Of a DNA stretch of 64,000 bases, positions 53,189 to 61,522 are shown piece after piece. Position 1 is the first letter of the stretch; the number at the start of each line of letters is the position of its first letter. The DNA is taken from the NCBI RefSeq assembly GCF_947503385.1, contig NZ_CANNDO010000002.1, forward strand, positions 558,001 to 622,000, written 5' to 3'. The notes under the pieces were generated by a model, which was not told the origin of the DNA, made no database searches, and worked only from the letters and a program-made list of their open reading frames with translations. Made by a program: the position numbers and the translations under genes. The DNA is from an uncultured Tateyamaria sp. (lineage in GTDB: Bacteria; Pseudomonadota; Alphaproteobacteria; Rhodobacterales; Rhodobacteraceae).

Positions 53189-55135
53189 ATGGCCCAGATC
53201 TCTCTCACCTTTCCTGACGGCAATGCACGCGACTATGACGCGGGCGTGACCCCTGCGGCTGTTGCGGAAAGCATCTCCAAATCCTTGGGCAAAAAGGCGA
53301 TCAGCGCGACCGTGGACGGCCAGCACTGGGACCTCGCATGGCCAATCGCGGCGGATGCCTCCATCGCCATCCACACCATGCAGGACGAAGAGCAGGCCAA
53401 CGAGTTGGTGCGCCACGACCTTGCGCACATCATGGCGCGCGCCGTGCAGGAAATCTGGCCCGACACCAAGGTCACCATCGGCCCGGTGATCGAGAATGGC
53501 TGGTATTACGACTTTGACCGGGCAGAGCCGTTCACCCCCGAAGACCTTGGCGTCATCGAAAAGAAGATGAAGGAGATCATCAACAAGCGTGATCCCGTCC
53601 GCACCGAGGTGTGGGACCGGGACGTGGCGATCAAGTATTACGAAGACCGGAACGAACCCTACAAGGTCGAGCTGATCAACAGCATCCCCGGCGACGAGCC
53701 GCTGCGGATGTACTGGCACGGCGACTGGCAAGACCTGTGCCGTGGTCCGCATCTGCAACATACCGGCCAAGTGCCGGGCGACGCGTTCAAACTGATGTCC
53801 ATCGCCGGGGCCTACTGGCGCGGCGACAGCAGCCGCGCGATGCTGCAACGCATCTACGGCGTGGCCTTCACCGGCAAAGAGAAACTGCGCGCGCATCTCA
53901 ACATGCTCGAAGAGGCGGCCAAACGCGACCACCGCAAGCTGGGCCGCGAGATGGACCTGTTCCACATGCAGGAAGAGGCCCCCGGTCAGGTGTTCTGGCA
54001 TCCCAACGGCTGGACCATCTACACCCAGTTGCAGGACTATATGCGGCGCAAGCAGCAGATGGGCGACTACGTAGAGGTAAACACTCCGCAGGTCGTGAAC
54101 CGGCATCTGTGGGAAAAGTCCGGCCACTGGGAAAAATATCAGGAGAATATGTTCATCGTCGAAGTGGACGAGGACAATGCCCGCGAAAAGGCGATCAACG
54201 CGCTCAAGCCGATGAACTGCCCCTGCCACGTTGAAATCTTCAAGCATGGGCTGAAATCCTATCGCGATCTGCCCATGCGCATGGCGGAATTCGGGTCCTG
54301 TGCGCGGTACGAGCCGTCGGGCGCGCTGCACGGCATCATGCGGGTGCGTGGATTTGCGCAGGATGACGGGCACATCTTTGCCGAGGAATTCCAGATCGAA
54401 AGCGAATGCGCGATCTTCATCAAGTTCCTCACTGACATCTATCAGGACTTGGGCTTTGACAGCTTCAAGGTCAAATTCTCGGATCGGCCCGACACCCGCG
54501 CCGGATCGGATGAGGTGTGGGATAAGGCAGAAGACGCTTTGCTTTATGCAACGCGCGCTGCTGGGATCGAACCCGAGATGAACCCCGGAGAAGGGGCGTT
54601 TTACGGCCCCAAGCTGGAGTTTGTGCTGACCGACGCCATTGGGCGGGACTGGCAATGTGGCACCTTTCAGGTGGATTTCGTGCTGCCTGAACGTCTGGAC
54701 GCCACGTATATTGGCCGCGACGGGGCCAAACACCGCCCCGTGATGCTGCACCGCGCGACGCTGGGATCGTTCGAGCGTTTTATCGGCATCCTGATCGAAG
54801 AACACGCAGGCAAGCTGCCGTTCTGGCTGGCCCCGCGGCAGGTGGTTGTCGCCTCCATCACGTCCGAGGCGGATCATTACGTGTCAGATGTGGTCGATGC
54901 GCTCAAGGCGGCGGGCGTGCGTGCCGAGGCCGACATGCGCAACGAAAAGATCAACTACAAGGTCCGCGAGCATTCGGTCGGCAAGGTCCCTGTCATCCTC
55001 GCCGTTGGTGGCCGTGAAGTCGAAGACCAGACAGTGTCGGTGCGGCGCTTGGGGGAAAAGCAGACGAGCGTGCAATCGTTGGCGGATGTTGTGGACGCGC
55101 TGCGCATTGAGGCGACCCCGCCCGATCTGCGCTGA
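53189..55135 (+). CDS. thrS: Threonyl-tRNA synthetase
   Basis: A 648-residue class II synthetase. The TGS domain is at 1-62 and the editing domain at 65-225, with the HxxxH zinc motif in [12 protein letters not shown]. The catalytic core has motif 2 in [22 protein letters not shown] and zinc ligands including Cys in [10 protein letters not shown]. The anticodon-binding domain is at 545-648. It lacks any T-box or visible leader. It begins 102 nt after the DUF4105 gene. A long palindrome follows the stop. Confidence 0.97.
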   Translation: MAQISLTFPDGNARDYDAGVTPAAVAESISKSLGKKAISATVDGQHWDLAWPIAADASIAIHTMQDEEQANELVRHDLAHIMARAVQEIWPDTKVTIGPVIENGWYYDFDRAEPFTPEDLGVIEKKMKEIINKRDPVRTEVWDRDVAIKYYEDRNEPYKVELINSIPGDEPLRMYWHGDWQDLCRGPHLQHTGQVPGDAFKLMSIAGAYWRGDSSRAMLQRIYGVAFTGKEKLRAHLNMLEEAAKRDHRKLGREMDLFHMQEEAPGQVFWHPNGWTIYTQLQDYMRRKQQMGDYVEVNTPQVVNRHLWEKSGHWEKYQENMFIVEVDEDNAREKAINALKPMNCPCHVEIFKHGLKSYRDLPMRMAEFGSCARYEPSGALHGIMRVRGFAQDDGHIFAEEFQIESECAIFIKFLTDIYQDLGFDSFKVKFSDRPDTRAGSDEVWDKAEDALLYATRAAGIEPEMNPGEGAFYGPKLEFVLTDAIGRDWQCGTFQVDFVLPERLDATYIGRDGAKHRPVMLHRATLGSFERFIGILIEEHAGKLPFWLAPRQVVVASITSEADHYVSDVVDALKAAGVRAEADMRNEKINYKVREHSVGKVPVILAVGGREVEDQTVSVRRLGEKQTSVQSLADVVDALRIEATPPDLR

Positions 55136-55173
55136 TCGCCGCAATTGCAACATTGCGCAGACCACGCTGCAAC

Positions 55174-55197
55174 AATTGAGGCCGATCGGCCTCAATT
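55174..55197 (+). terminator. 24-bp perfect palindrome after thrS
   Basis: AATTGAGGCC-GATC-GGCCTCAATT is a perfect palindrome, forming a 10-bp stem with a GATC loop, 38 nt past the thrS stop. TTTGCGC follows. It is the likely thrS terminator, and also separates thrS from the bufferin operon. Confidence 0.7.
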
Positions 55198-55327
55198 TGC
55201 GCGCTTTGACTGACATTGTATAACTTGGCCGTGAGGCGCTGCCGCAAGGGTGGTGTTTGCCGTAACAGATGCCCTATCTCACCATCACACAGGATTTGTA
55301 ACTGATATCGCAAAGGGACGATTGAAG

Positions 55328-55633
55328 ATGTCGAAGACCATGAAAACTGTCGCTATCGTTGGTGCCGTTGCAGCTGCCGTTACCGCACATAGCACGACAC
55401 CTGCCGAAGCCGCGTCCAAGGAGAAATGCTTTGGCATTTCGCTGGCGGGCGAAAACGACTGCGCCGCGGGCCCCGGCACCACCTGTGCAGGCACCTCGAC
55501 CGTGGACTATCAGGGGAATGCGTGGACGCTTGTGGATGCAGGCACCTGCACCGAGATCGACCTGCCCGCGCTGGCCGACGGTACCCCGCGCGAGGGGTCG
55601 CTGACCGAGCTTGACCGCGACCTGCCCGCCTAA
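55328..55633 (+). CDS. bufA: Bufferin precursor peptide BufA (DUF2282)
   Basis: A 101-residue RiPP precursor. The N-terminal signal peptide ([16 protein letters not shown]...AEA|AS) sends it to the periplasm. The core holds four cysteines in the BufA1 pattern: Cys34 ([15 protein letters not shown]), Cys45, Cys53 (TTCAGTST) and Cys74 (DAGTCTE). In bufferins the MNIO enzyme BufB converts core cysteines to thio-oxazole groups that bind copper. It is the first gene of bufABCD. ATG at 55328; a second ATG at 55340 would give a more normal signal peptide length. Confidence 0.9.
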   Translation: MSKTMKTVAIVGAVAAAVTAHSTTPAEAASKEKCFGISLAGENDCAAGPGTTCAGTSTVDYQGNAWTLVDAGTCTEIDLPALADGTPREGSLTELDRDLPA

Positions 55634-55706
55634 GGCACAAAAGATCCCGACGCGCCGGATTCCTTCTTGGGTCCGGCGCATCCAATCCCAACCGGAGAGC
55701 CATGCC

Positions 55707-56567
55707 ATGCTGGACGCATCACACCGATCGCCAAGCCTGCCCAAGGCGCCGGGTGTGGGATACAAACCCCAGCATTTCGATGCGTTGCGCAGCGAGCCGG
55801 GTCCGGTGACGTGGCTGGAAATACACGCCGAGAATTACATGGGCGACGGTGGGCGACCACATGCACAGTTGCACGCGTTGCGTGCCGACTTTGCCATTTC
55901 GGTCCATGGCGTTGGGCTGTCGATTGGTGGCGAAGGCCGGTTGGACCCCGACCACCTCGCACGGTTGCAACGCCTTGTGGACTGGCTTGAACCCGCCAGC
56001 TTTTCCGAGCATCTGGCATGGTCCACCCATGGGGCCGAGTTTCTCGACGATCTGCTGCCCCTGCCCTATACCGATGCGACCCTGACGCGGGTGGCCGATC
56101 ACATCGACGAGGTGCAAGACCTGCTGGGCCGCCAGATGCTGCTGGAAAACCCATCAAGCTACCTCGCCTTTGCGGAAAGCACGTGGTCCGAGACGGAGTT
56201 TCTGTCTGAACTGACCCGCCGCACCGGCTGTGGTCTGTTGCTGGATGTGAACAATGTCTTTATCTCGGCCACCAATCTTGGCGACACAGCGACCGGGTAT
56301 CTGGATGCCTACCCGCTGCACGCAGTTGGCGAAATCCACGTCGGCGGACATGACGAAGACGCGGACGACCATGGTGCGCCGCTGCTGATCGACAGCCACG
56401 CGCACCCCGCGGCAGAGCCTGTGTGGACCCTGCTGGACTATGCCCTTCGGCGCACAGGGCCTGCGCCCGTGCTGGTCGAATGGGACAATGATGTGCCGGA
56501 ATGGCCCGCATTGCGGGCCGAGGCGGACAGGGCCGCCAGCGCACTTGCCACCATCCCTGCGCACTGA
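55707..56567 (+). CDS. bufB: MNIO-family bufferin-modifying oxidase BufB (DUF692)
   Basis: A 286-residue TIM-barrel, multinuclear non-heme iron oxidative enzyme. Metal-site motifs are in order: [11 protein letters not shown] (about 37-47), [52 protein letters not shown] and [12 protein letters not shown]. It modifies cysteines of BufA in the cytoplasm before export. CCGGAGAG precedes the ATG at 55707. It lies 73 nt after bufA and 3 nt before bufC. Confidence 0.93.
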   Translation: MLDASHRSPSLPKAPGVGYKPQHFDALRSEPGPVTWLEIHAENYMGDGGRPHAQLHALRADFAISVHGVGLSIGGEGRLDPDHLARLQRLVDWLEPASFSEHLAWSTHGAEFLDDLLPLPYTDATLTRVADHIDEVQDLLGRQMLLENPSSYLAFAESTWSETEFLSELTRRTGCGLLLDVNNVFISATNLGDTATGYLDAYPLHAVGEIHVGGHDEDADDHGAPLLIDSHAHPAAEPVWTLLDYALRRTGPAPVLVEWDNDVPEWPALRAEADRAASALATIPAH

Positions 56568-56570
56568 ACC

Positions 56571-57329
56571 ATGGGCACCAGGCAATCACAGTTTCGGGCC
56601 GCCTTGCTGGATCCTGCCGCGCCCGTGCCGGACGGCCTCACTGATGGTGCCGGCGCCCCCACCGTCAAACGCTTTGACGTGTACCGCAACAATGTGACTG
56701 TCGCCCTGATCGACGCGCTGCGCACGGCATTCCCGGTTTTGCGCAAGCTGCTGGGGGACGCAAATTTTGACCCGCTTGCCCGGGTATACGCCCGGGCGCA
56801 TCCGCCACGGTCTCCGCTGATGATGCATTACGGTCAGGACATGCCTGCCTTTTTGGACGGGTTCGCGCCGCTGAAGCATCTGGGCTATTTGCCGGACGTC
56901 GCGCGGTTGGAACTGGCCTTGCGCCGGTCCTACCATGCGGCGGACAGCGCCGCACTGGACGCGCAGGTCCTCGCCGCCTGCCCGCCCGAGACGCTAATGG
57001 GTTCGTGTCTGCAATTGGCCCCGGCTGTGCAGTTGATCCCGTCGCCATGGCCGCTCTTTGACATCTGGCGCTACAACACCGTCGCGGGCGCGCCCAAGCC
57101 TCAAGCCACCGCACAATCAGTGCTGATCACCCGCGCCGGGTTCGACCCCGAACCGCACGCCCTGACCGCCGCGCAATACGCGTGGCTTCACGCCTGCCAA
57201 ACCGGTGCGAACCTCACAGAGGCGCAGGACAGCGCCAGCGCGACCGACCCCGCCTTTGACCTTGCCCCGCTGCTTGGCCTGCTGTTGCAGCACGGCGCGC
57301 TCACCACCCTCACCACGCCAAAGGACTGA
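56571..57329 (+). CDS. bufC: Bufferin partner protein BufC (DUF2063)
   Basis: A 252-residue protein. The N-terminal DUF2063 helical domain (QSQFRAALLDPAAPVPDGLT, FDVYRNNVTVALIDALRTAF) contains the conserved YRNN motif. It is followed by DMPAFLDGFAPLKHLGYLPDVARLE in blocks. BufC is the recognition partner that brings the precursor peptide to the MNIO enzyme. It starts 3 nt after bufB and ends 3 nt before bufD, so the three are one message. Confidence 0.9.
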   Translation: MGTRQSQFRAALLDPAAPVPDGLTDGAGAPTVKRFDVYRNNVTVALIDALRTAFPVLRKLLGDANFDPLARVYARAHPPRSPLMMHYGQDMPAFLDGFAPLKHLGYLPDVARLELALRRSYHAADSAALDAQVLAACPPETLMGSCLQLAPAVQLIPSPWPLFDIWRYNTVAGAPKPQATAQSVLITRAGFDPEPHALTAAQYAWLHACQTGANLTEAQDSASATDPAFDLAPLLGLLLQHGALTTLTTPKD

Positions 57330-57332
57330 CCC

Positions 57333-57854
57333 ATGACTGCCATTGCCCGCATTCGCTCCGCCCTGTTCGATCCCATGGACCGGGGCGACTGGCTGCTTCC
57401 GACCTTGGCACGCGTTACGTTCCTCGCTGTGTTTTTCTTTTACTTCCTCAATTCTGCCGGAACCAAAATCGACGGTGGTCTGTTCTCGCCCTCTGCCGGT
57501 GCCTTCGCCCAGATCTTTCCAAAAGCGGCCGAAGCTGTGCTCTATGATGTGACGCAACTGACCGGCTTTCAGCGGCTGGTGATCTTTGTCGGCACATTGG
57601 CGGAATATGTTCTGCCGGTTTTGATCGTCGTCGGACTGTTCACACGGCTGGCAGCGGCCGCCATGATTGGCTTTGTCATTGTGCAAACGGCGGTCGATGT
57701 CACCGGGCACGGGGTTGCTCTGGGCACATGGTTCAACAACGCGCCCGAGTTGATCGACCAGCGCACGCTCTGGGTCTTTCTGCTGCTCGTTCTGGTGATC
57801 AAGGGCGCAGGCCCGCTGGCGATCGACCGCGCCTTGGCGGCGAAAGCCGCCTAG
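57333..57854 (+). CDS. bufD: DoxX-family membrane protein BufD
   Basis: A 173-residue inner-membrane protein with four helices. DoxX features are the first helix (LLPTLARVTFLAVFFFYFLN), GTLAEYVLPVLIVVGLFTRL, then helix four (TLWVFLLLVLVIKGAGPLAI). DoxX genes end many bufferin operons, and their role there is undefined. Its TAG shares 4 bp with the stop of the converging ArsC-like gene (CTAG at 57851-57854). Confidence 0.88.
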   Translation: MTAIARIRSALFDPMDRGDWLLPTLARVTFLAVFFFYFLNSAGTKIDGGLFSPSAGAFAQIFPKAAEAVLYDVTQLTGFQRLVIFVGTLAEYVLPVLIVVGLFTRLAAAAMIGFVIVQTAVDVTGHGVALGTWFNNAPELIDQRTLWVFLLLVLVIKGAGPLAIDRALAAKAA

Positions 57855-58165
57855 ACGCCTAAGGCAGCCTGCACATCCTTGGTCCAGCCAAGGTGCATCT
57901 CTGTGCCCGCCACGATCAGCGGGCGCTTCATCAACGTGGGATGCGCCGCCAGCAGCGCCTCCGGCGTGCCAGCCCGCTCCGTCTCACTCAAGCCGCGCCA
58001 TGTGGTCGACCGTGTGTTGACAAGTGCATCGCCGAACCGAGCGCGCGCCGCCGCCATTACATCGTCTGGCACACCTTCGGCGCGCACATCCACAAACCGC
58101 GCCTCCGGCAGCGCCTTGATGGCCTTGCGGCACGTGTCACATGTCTTCAAACCATAGATTTCCAT
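57851..58165 (-). CDS. ArsC/Spx-family thioredoxin-fold protein
   Basis: A 104-residue protein. The N-terminal CxxC is in YGLKTCDTCRKAIKAL (Cys9, Cys12). Typical ArsC-family segments RSTTWRGLSETER and LLAAHPTLMKRPLIVAG (with the conserved KRPL) follow. These proteins are glutaredoxin-linked arsenate reductases or redox regulators. No arsenic genes are close, so it could be the YffB type. It is convergent with bufD. Confidence 0.88.
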   Translation of the reverse strand: MEIYGLKTCDTCRKAIKALPEARFVDVRAEGVPDDVMAAARARFGDALVNTRSTTWRGLSETERAGTPEALLAAHPTLMKRPLIVAGTEMHLGWTKDVQAALGV

Positions 58166-58352
58166 CGCACCCCTCCAATCGTGCCCAAATAATCATCTGA
58201 GCCCCCGATATAACAGCCTCGTACCTTGAAATTCGCCGCAAACGGGCAATCTGTTTGAGTAGCGGACGCCTGCTCTGCCTTTGGCGGGACATGCCGTGCG
58301 CATCCAAGTTCCCCGCGCGGGGAAGACTGAAAGGCAAAAGGAGGCACGGGTC

Positions 58353-58559
58353 ATGCCAACTGGCACCGTGAAGTGGTTCAACACCACAAAAGGCTATGGG
58401 TTCATTGCGCCGGAAGACGGCGGCAAAGACATTTTTGTACATATTTCCGCAGTGGAACGGTCAGGACTGACCGGGCTTGCGGACAACCAGAAAGTCAGCT
58501 TTGAACTGCTGGAAGGCCGCGATGGCCGGCAGATGGCTGGCGATCTGAAACTGCTGTAA
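58353..58559 (+). CDS. Cold-shock protein (CspA family)
   Basis: A 68-residue OB-fold nucleic-acid chaperone. It has RNP1 (KGYGFIAPEDG) and RNP2 (KDIFVHISAVE). It starts GTVKWFNTTKGYG, with AAAGGAGG upstream. A gap of about 190 nt before the ATG could hold the long leader common to cold-shock genes; I did not recognise a cold box. A 9-bp hairpin follows the stop. Confidence 0.96.
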   Translation: MPTGTVKWFNTTKGYGFIAPEDGGKDIFVHISAVERSGLTGLADNQKVSFELLEGRDGRQMAGDLKLL

Positions 58560-58565
58560 GCGTCA

Positions 58566-58591
58566 AGCGCGGCGTGTGGCGGCGCCGCGCT
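58566..58591. terminator. Hairpin after the cold-shock gene
   Basis: AGCGCGGCG (58566-58574) pairs with CGCCGCGCT (58583-58591) around an 8-nt loop, in the 43-nt gap between two convergent genes. No T run is present, so it is probably a weak bidirectional terminator. Confidence 0.5.
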
Positions 58592-58602
58592 CACCCTCAG
58601 GA

Positions 58603-58893
58603 TCAGTCGTAGCTGCACCCTTTGGTGCCAACAGGACAACTGTCCCGGCGCACAGCACGGATACGTTTGACGTGGCGCTTTTTCGCGACCCCGTGGGCCA
58701 TGACCTGCTGATAGGTGTGCGCCTGATTTGGCACGCCGCAGCAGATTGTCCCGTCCATCGTCACCGGCTGCATACCCGCAGGGCAGTAGTTGGCGTGGCT
58801 TTTGTAGGCGTAGATTTTGGGGCCGGAATGACCGTCCGCAAGGACCGGAGTGGCCATCAACAGGGCCAGAGCTGTTGCACTGATAAAACGCAT
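58603..58893 (-). CDS. Small exported cysteine-containing protein
   Basis: A 96-residue protein with a signal peptide (MRFISATALALLMATPVLA|DG). The mature part has five cysteines in three groups (ANYCPAGMQPV, DGTICCGVPN, RRDSCPVGTKGCSYD) and a very basic stretch KKRHVKRIRAVRR. This suggests a periplasmic disulfide-linked or metal-binding small protein. No family is recognised. The start at 58893 is chosen by the signal peptide; an 11-residue longer frame is possible. Confidence 0.7.
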   Translation of the reverse strand: MRFISATALALLMATPVLADGHSGPKIYAYKSHANYCPAGMQPVTMDGTICCGVPNQAHTYQQVMAHGVAKKRHVKRIRAVRRDSCPVGTKGCSYD

Positions 58894-59069
58894 ATTTTCC
58901 CTCGTTCGGTGGCTGGACCACGACATCTATGGTTGTGCGCCAAGTGTGCAGAGCCACGGGCGCTCTGTCCAGAAATTTTGTTAACCATGGCCTGCGGGCG
59001 CATCGTTAACCTTGTTCTGGCGGTTTTGTGTTTAGGCTGGAAACAGTTTTCGCCTTAATCTGGTGTCCC

Positions 59070-59306
59070 ATGACCGAACTGCTCCGCCTCTTGTCCCTGT
59101 TTTACGCCTGCGATGTCGCGGCGGAAACGCGGTTTCCCACGCCGTCCGAATGGCAGCGCTGCATGGGGCACTACCATGCGGTCAAAGCGCACTTTGCCGA
59201 GGATCTGAGCGGCCCCGCCGCGCAGATTGAAGGGTATCGGCGCTGGAAGGCGTGGGAAGATGCGAACGCCGAATTGGTGGCCGAGTTGCGCGCGCGGGTT
59301 CGTTAA
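59070..59306 (+). CDS. Small hypothetical protein
   Basis: A 78-residue soluble protein, helical and rich in Trp/Ala: LLRLLSLFYACDVAAETRFP, SEWQRCMGHYHAVKAHFAED, RRWKAWEDANAELVAELRAR. No signal peptide and no family are known to me. The start at 59070 is preferred over one at 59028, which would run through AT-rich promoter-like DNA. Its TAA overlaps the stop of the converging TraR/DksA gene by 4 nt (TTAA). Confidence 0.6.
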   Translation: MTELLRLLSLFYACDVAAETRFPTPSEWQRCMGHYHAVKAHFAEDLSGPAAQIEGYRRWKAWEDANAELVAELRARVR

Positions 59307-59623
59307 CCGCGCGTACAGTCCAGACAGCGCGGTATGGTGAGGTCAGCAGCAAGACGTTTGGCCTCCACCTGCTCTCCGCAATCGGTGCAATAGCCGTAAT
59401 TCCCATCATCCATGCGTTGGAGAGTGGCGTGAATACGCTCCCGTTCCGCCTGCCGTATCCGGGCCTGCGCCTGCGCCATCGCCTGATTTTGCAGCGCATC
59501 CATGCGAGACAGACGCCCGACGGCCTGTTGATCAAGCTCCACAGTCGCTTGCGCGTCCCGGCCCGCCGCGTCTTCGGCATCGAGGGCGGTCAGGCGGTCG
59601 AGGAGGGCTTGGCGGGGGTCCAT
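59303..59623 (-). CDS. TraR/DksA-family zinc-finger protein
   Basis: A 106-residue protein. An N-terminal helical region (RLTALDAEDAAGRDAQATVE, SRMDALQNQAMAQAQARIRQ) forms a short coiled coil. The C4 zinc finger at the end is YGYCTDCGEQVEAKRLAADL and RCLDCTRG. It resembles RNA-polymerase secondary-channel regulators, shorter than DksA. The start is set at 59623 (MDPRQALLDRL). This is the second DksA-type small protein in the window after the YbiI-like one at 38889. Confidence 0.88.
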   Translation of the reverse strand: MDPRQALLDRLTALDAEDAAGRDAQATVELDQQAVGRLSRMDALQNQAMAQAQARIRQAERERIHATLQRMDDGNYGYCTDCGEQVEAKRLAADLTIPRCLDCTRG

Positions 59624-59914
59624 GATTGGGCGAGGGTAGAAGGCGTCTTGGCTCTTGTGCAAGGCGCGCCTGTCACATGATTCATAGCCGCGACAGCGCC
59701 GGTTCACGGGCTGAGCCCCGGGGCATGTTTGAGCAGCGCGCGGAACTGTTCCAACAAACCGCTGCAACTTGAAGCAAAGGCTGCCAACGTTTCGGAAGCT
59801 ACGACTCTGATTTACCGAGGCCCTGGACGCGGCTGTTCAGTATCTGGCCCTCTACGAGTTGGTACGTTCGGAGAAGGCGGCGGTGGAGGCGGCTCTCTAT
59901 CACTGGAAGGCATT
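59624..59914. other. Gap with possible gene remnant
   Basis: No complete gene is seen. From about 59808 to 59914 and on into the next gene, a plus-strand frame reads a plausible helical segment (ALDAAVQYLALYELVRSEKA, then AVEAALYHWKAFYAD). It has a stop codon directly upstream and no start codon. It may be the tail of a decayed gene, or chance coding in GC-rich DNA. The part before 59760 shows nothing. Confidence 0.3.
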
Positions 59915-60415
59915 TTACGCTGACCCAATCAGGCTAATCCACGCAGGAATTTGGAACAGCCCCACAAAAAAGGCAAGCGTCAAGTAAACTGAGTTTCTTT
60001 TGATTACGGCTTCGTTTGTAGAAAAGTTGCATTTCAGCACTTCGGTCAACTCGTTTTCTATAATGGTAGTTAAATCATCTTCTTTTGACCGATGTTTCTG
60101 GGCATACAAAATGTAGTCGGCATTCAAATCAAATTGCACCTCGGATCGCCCAGATACAACAACCGCGGACAGAACAATAGATAGGGTCACAAAAAGAACG
60201 ACCACTATAGCCTCAGCTTTGAAACTAAACAGATAATTTGCATCTATCAAAACAGTTGAGTTTGCGCTTAAGGCAATCGAAGAGAAAAACGTGGCAACGA
60301 GTCCAGTTAATGTTGCGGCAAACGACGCCTGATTTCTTATTGCGCGTAGGTCCTCTTTTTGGCTGCGCACTTGATTATAAGATAGTTCGAACGCACGCTT
60401 TGATAATTCACTCAC
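59915..60415 (-). CDS. AT-rich three-helix membrane protein
   Basis: A 166-residue protein of unknown family. A charged N-terminal helix (KRAFELSYNQVRSQKEDLRAI) precedes TM1 (about 31-53, ASFAATLTGLVATFFSSIAL). TM2 is at about 68-89 and a third helix near 145-163 (YLTLAFFVGLFQIPAWISLI). Between TM2 and TM3 lies a soluble helical segment (ADYILYAQKHRSKEDDLTTI). Codon use is clearly AT-richer than the neighbours, implying recent acquisition. It starts with GTG 4 nt after the thyX stop. Confidence 0.75.
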   Translation of the reverse strand: MSELSKRAFELSYNQVRSQKEDLRAIRNQASFAATLTGLVATFFSSIALSANSTVLIDANYLFSFKAEAIVVVLFVTLSIVLSAVVVSGRSEVQFDLNADYILYAQKHRSKEDDLTTIIENELTEVLKCNFSTNEAVIKRNSVYLTLAFFVGLFQIPAWISLIGSA

Positions 60416-60419
60416 CCAA

Positions 60420-61325
60420 TCACTCCAAAACAGCCAAAAATTCCCGCCACTCCCCTTTACTCATCCCTGAGTTTTCCTGCGTGACTTTTTCACCTTTCAG
60501 CATCCGCTGGATGCACGTAATGGCTGTACCCGACAAATTGGCCCCGCCCATCCGGTAATCCTCGAACGCCTTATACGCCGCGGGGACCCAATCCTTGACC
60601 ACCTCACAGATCGCGTCCGCATAGACGCGTATCTCATACTGCGCGTGGGCGTCCGCGCGCAGGCGCAAAAAGTGGAACAGGTTGTGCAGGTCTACTTTCC
60701 AGTACCATTGGGTGTAGATGTTGGCGGGCAGGTTCATGCGGGCAAGCTCGCGCGCGAGGCCCTGTTGGCCGTCTTGGGAAATCATCTCTTCGTAATGGTC
60801 GTAGGACCGCATGGCGTCATCGCGCAGGTAGCGCAGGACGCGCTCGGCCTCTTCCCCACTCAGCGCCTCGCCGCGCCCCTGATTGTTGACCACGGACTGA
60901 GCCGCCAGTGCGTCGGGTTCGGGGATGTAGAATTCGCGGTCGAGGATCGAATAGCGGGCGGAGTATTCGTTGACGTTGGCGGTGCGGTGGCGGATCCATT
61001 GGCGGGCGACAAAGACGGGCAGTTTGACGTGCAGCTTGATCTCGCACATCTCGAACGGGGTCGAGTGCCAGTGCCGCATGAGGTAGCGGATCAGCCCTTC
61101 GTCATTCTGCACCGATTTGGTGCCCCGGCCATAGCTGACCCGCGCCGCCTGACAGATAGCGGAATCGTCTCCCATATAGTCGATGACCCGGACAAATCCG
61201 TGATCGAGCACATCCATAGCCTTGTAAAGATGCGCCTCTATCCCCGGCACGGTCGCGCGGAGTGTTTGGGTGGGCGCGCTGCGGAGCTCGTCCACTTCGG
61301 CTTGCTGGTCGGGGGAAAGCGGCAT
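60420..61325 (-). CDS. thyX: Flavin-dependent thymidylate synthase ThyX
   Basis: Makes dTMP from dUMP using FAD, NADPH and methylene-tetrahydrofolate. The 301 residues match the longer alphaproteobacterial form. The signature RHRx7S is [11 protein letters not shown] (112-122), followed by [15 protein letters not shown]. The dUMP/FAD regions [18 protein letters not shown] and [25 protein letters not shown] (in blocks) are present. It is used in place of ThyA. An exact DnaA box lies 13 nt upstream of the start. Confidence 0.95.
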   Translation of the reverse strand: MPLSPDQQAEVDELRSAPTQTLRATVPGIEAHLYKAMDVLDHGFVRVIDYMGDDSAICQAARVSYGRGTKSVQNDEGLIRYLMRHWHSTPFEMCEIKLHVKLPVFVARQWIRHRTANVNEYSARYSILDREFYIPEPDALAAQSVVNNQGRGEALSGEEAERVLRYLRDDAMRSYDHYEEMISQDGQQGLARELARMNLPANIYTQWYWKVDLHNLFHFLRLRADAHAQYEIRVYADAICEVVKDWVPAAYKAFEDYRMGGANLSGTAITCIQRMLKGEKVTQENSGMSKGEWREFLAVLE

Positions 61326-61337
61326 GGCGCACCTCGT

Positions 61338-61346
61338 TTATCCACA
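61338..61346 (+). promoter_or_regulatory. Consensus DnaA box upstream of thyX
   Basis: TTATCCACA matches the high-affinity DnaA box exactly. It lies 13 nt before the thyX start codon (minus strand). No cluster of further boxes or AT-rich unwinding region is visible, so a replication origin is not indicated. Confidence 0.5.
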
Positions 61347-61522
61347 GAATCTGTCAGACCCTCACTGTATCTCGTGGCTGCGGCTATGAGAACCACTAGA
61401 TAGGGGGTGTTTTTTGGCAACGGGTGGGCGGTGCCAGCGCAGCGCTACGTTGACTTTTGCGTGTAAGTGACTGACTCTGCGACCAAAGAGGCAGAACATA
61501 GAACCGCAAAGGTTTGACAGGT

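Noticed and set aside
52481-54877. 798-residue open frame on the minus strand opposite thrS
   Set aside because: It is antisense to threonyl-tRNA synthetase, caused by GC-rich third codon positions. It has no plausible domain or ribosome site.
61338-61346. Replication origin near thyX
   Set aside because: Only a single DnaA box is present; there is no cluster, AT-rich unwinding region or origin-linked gene.
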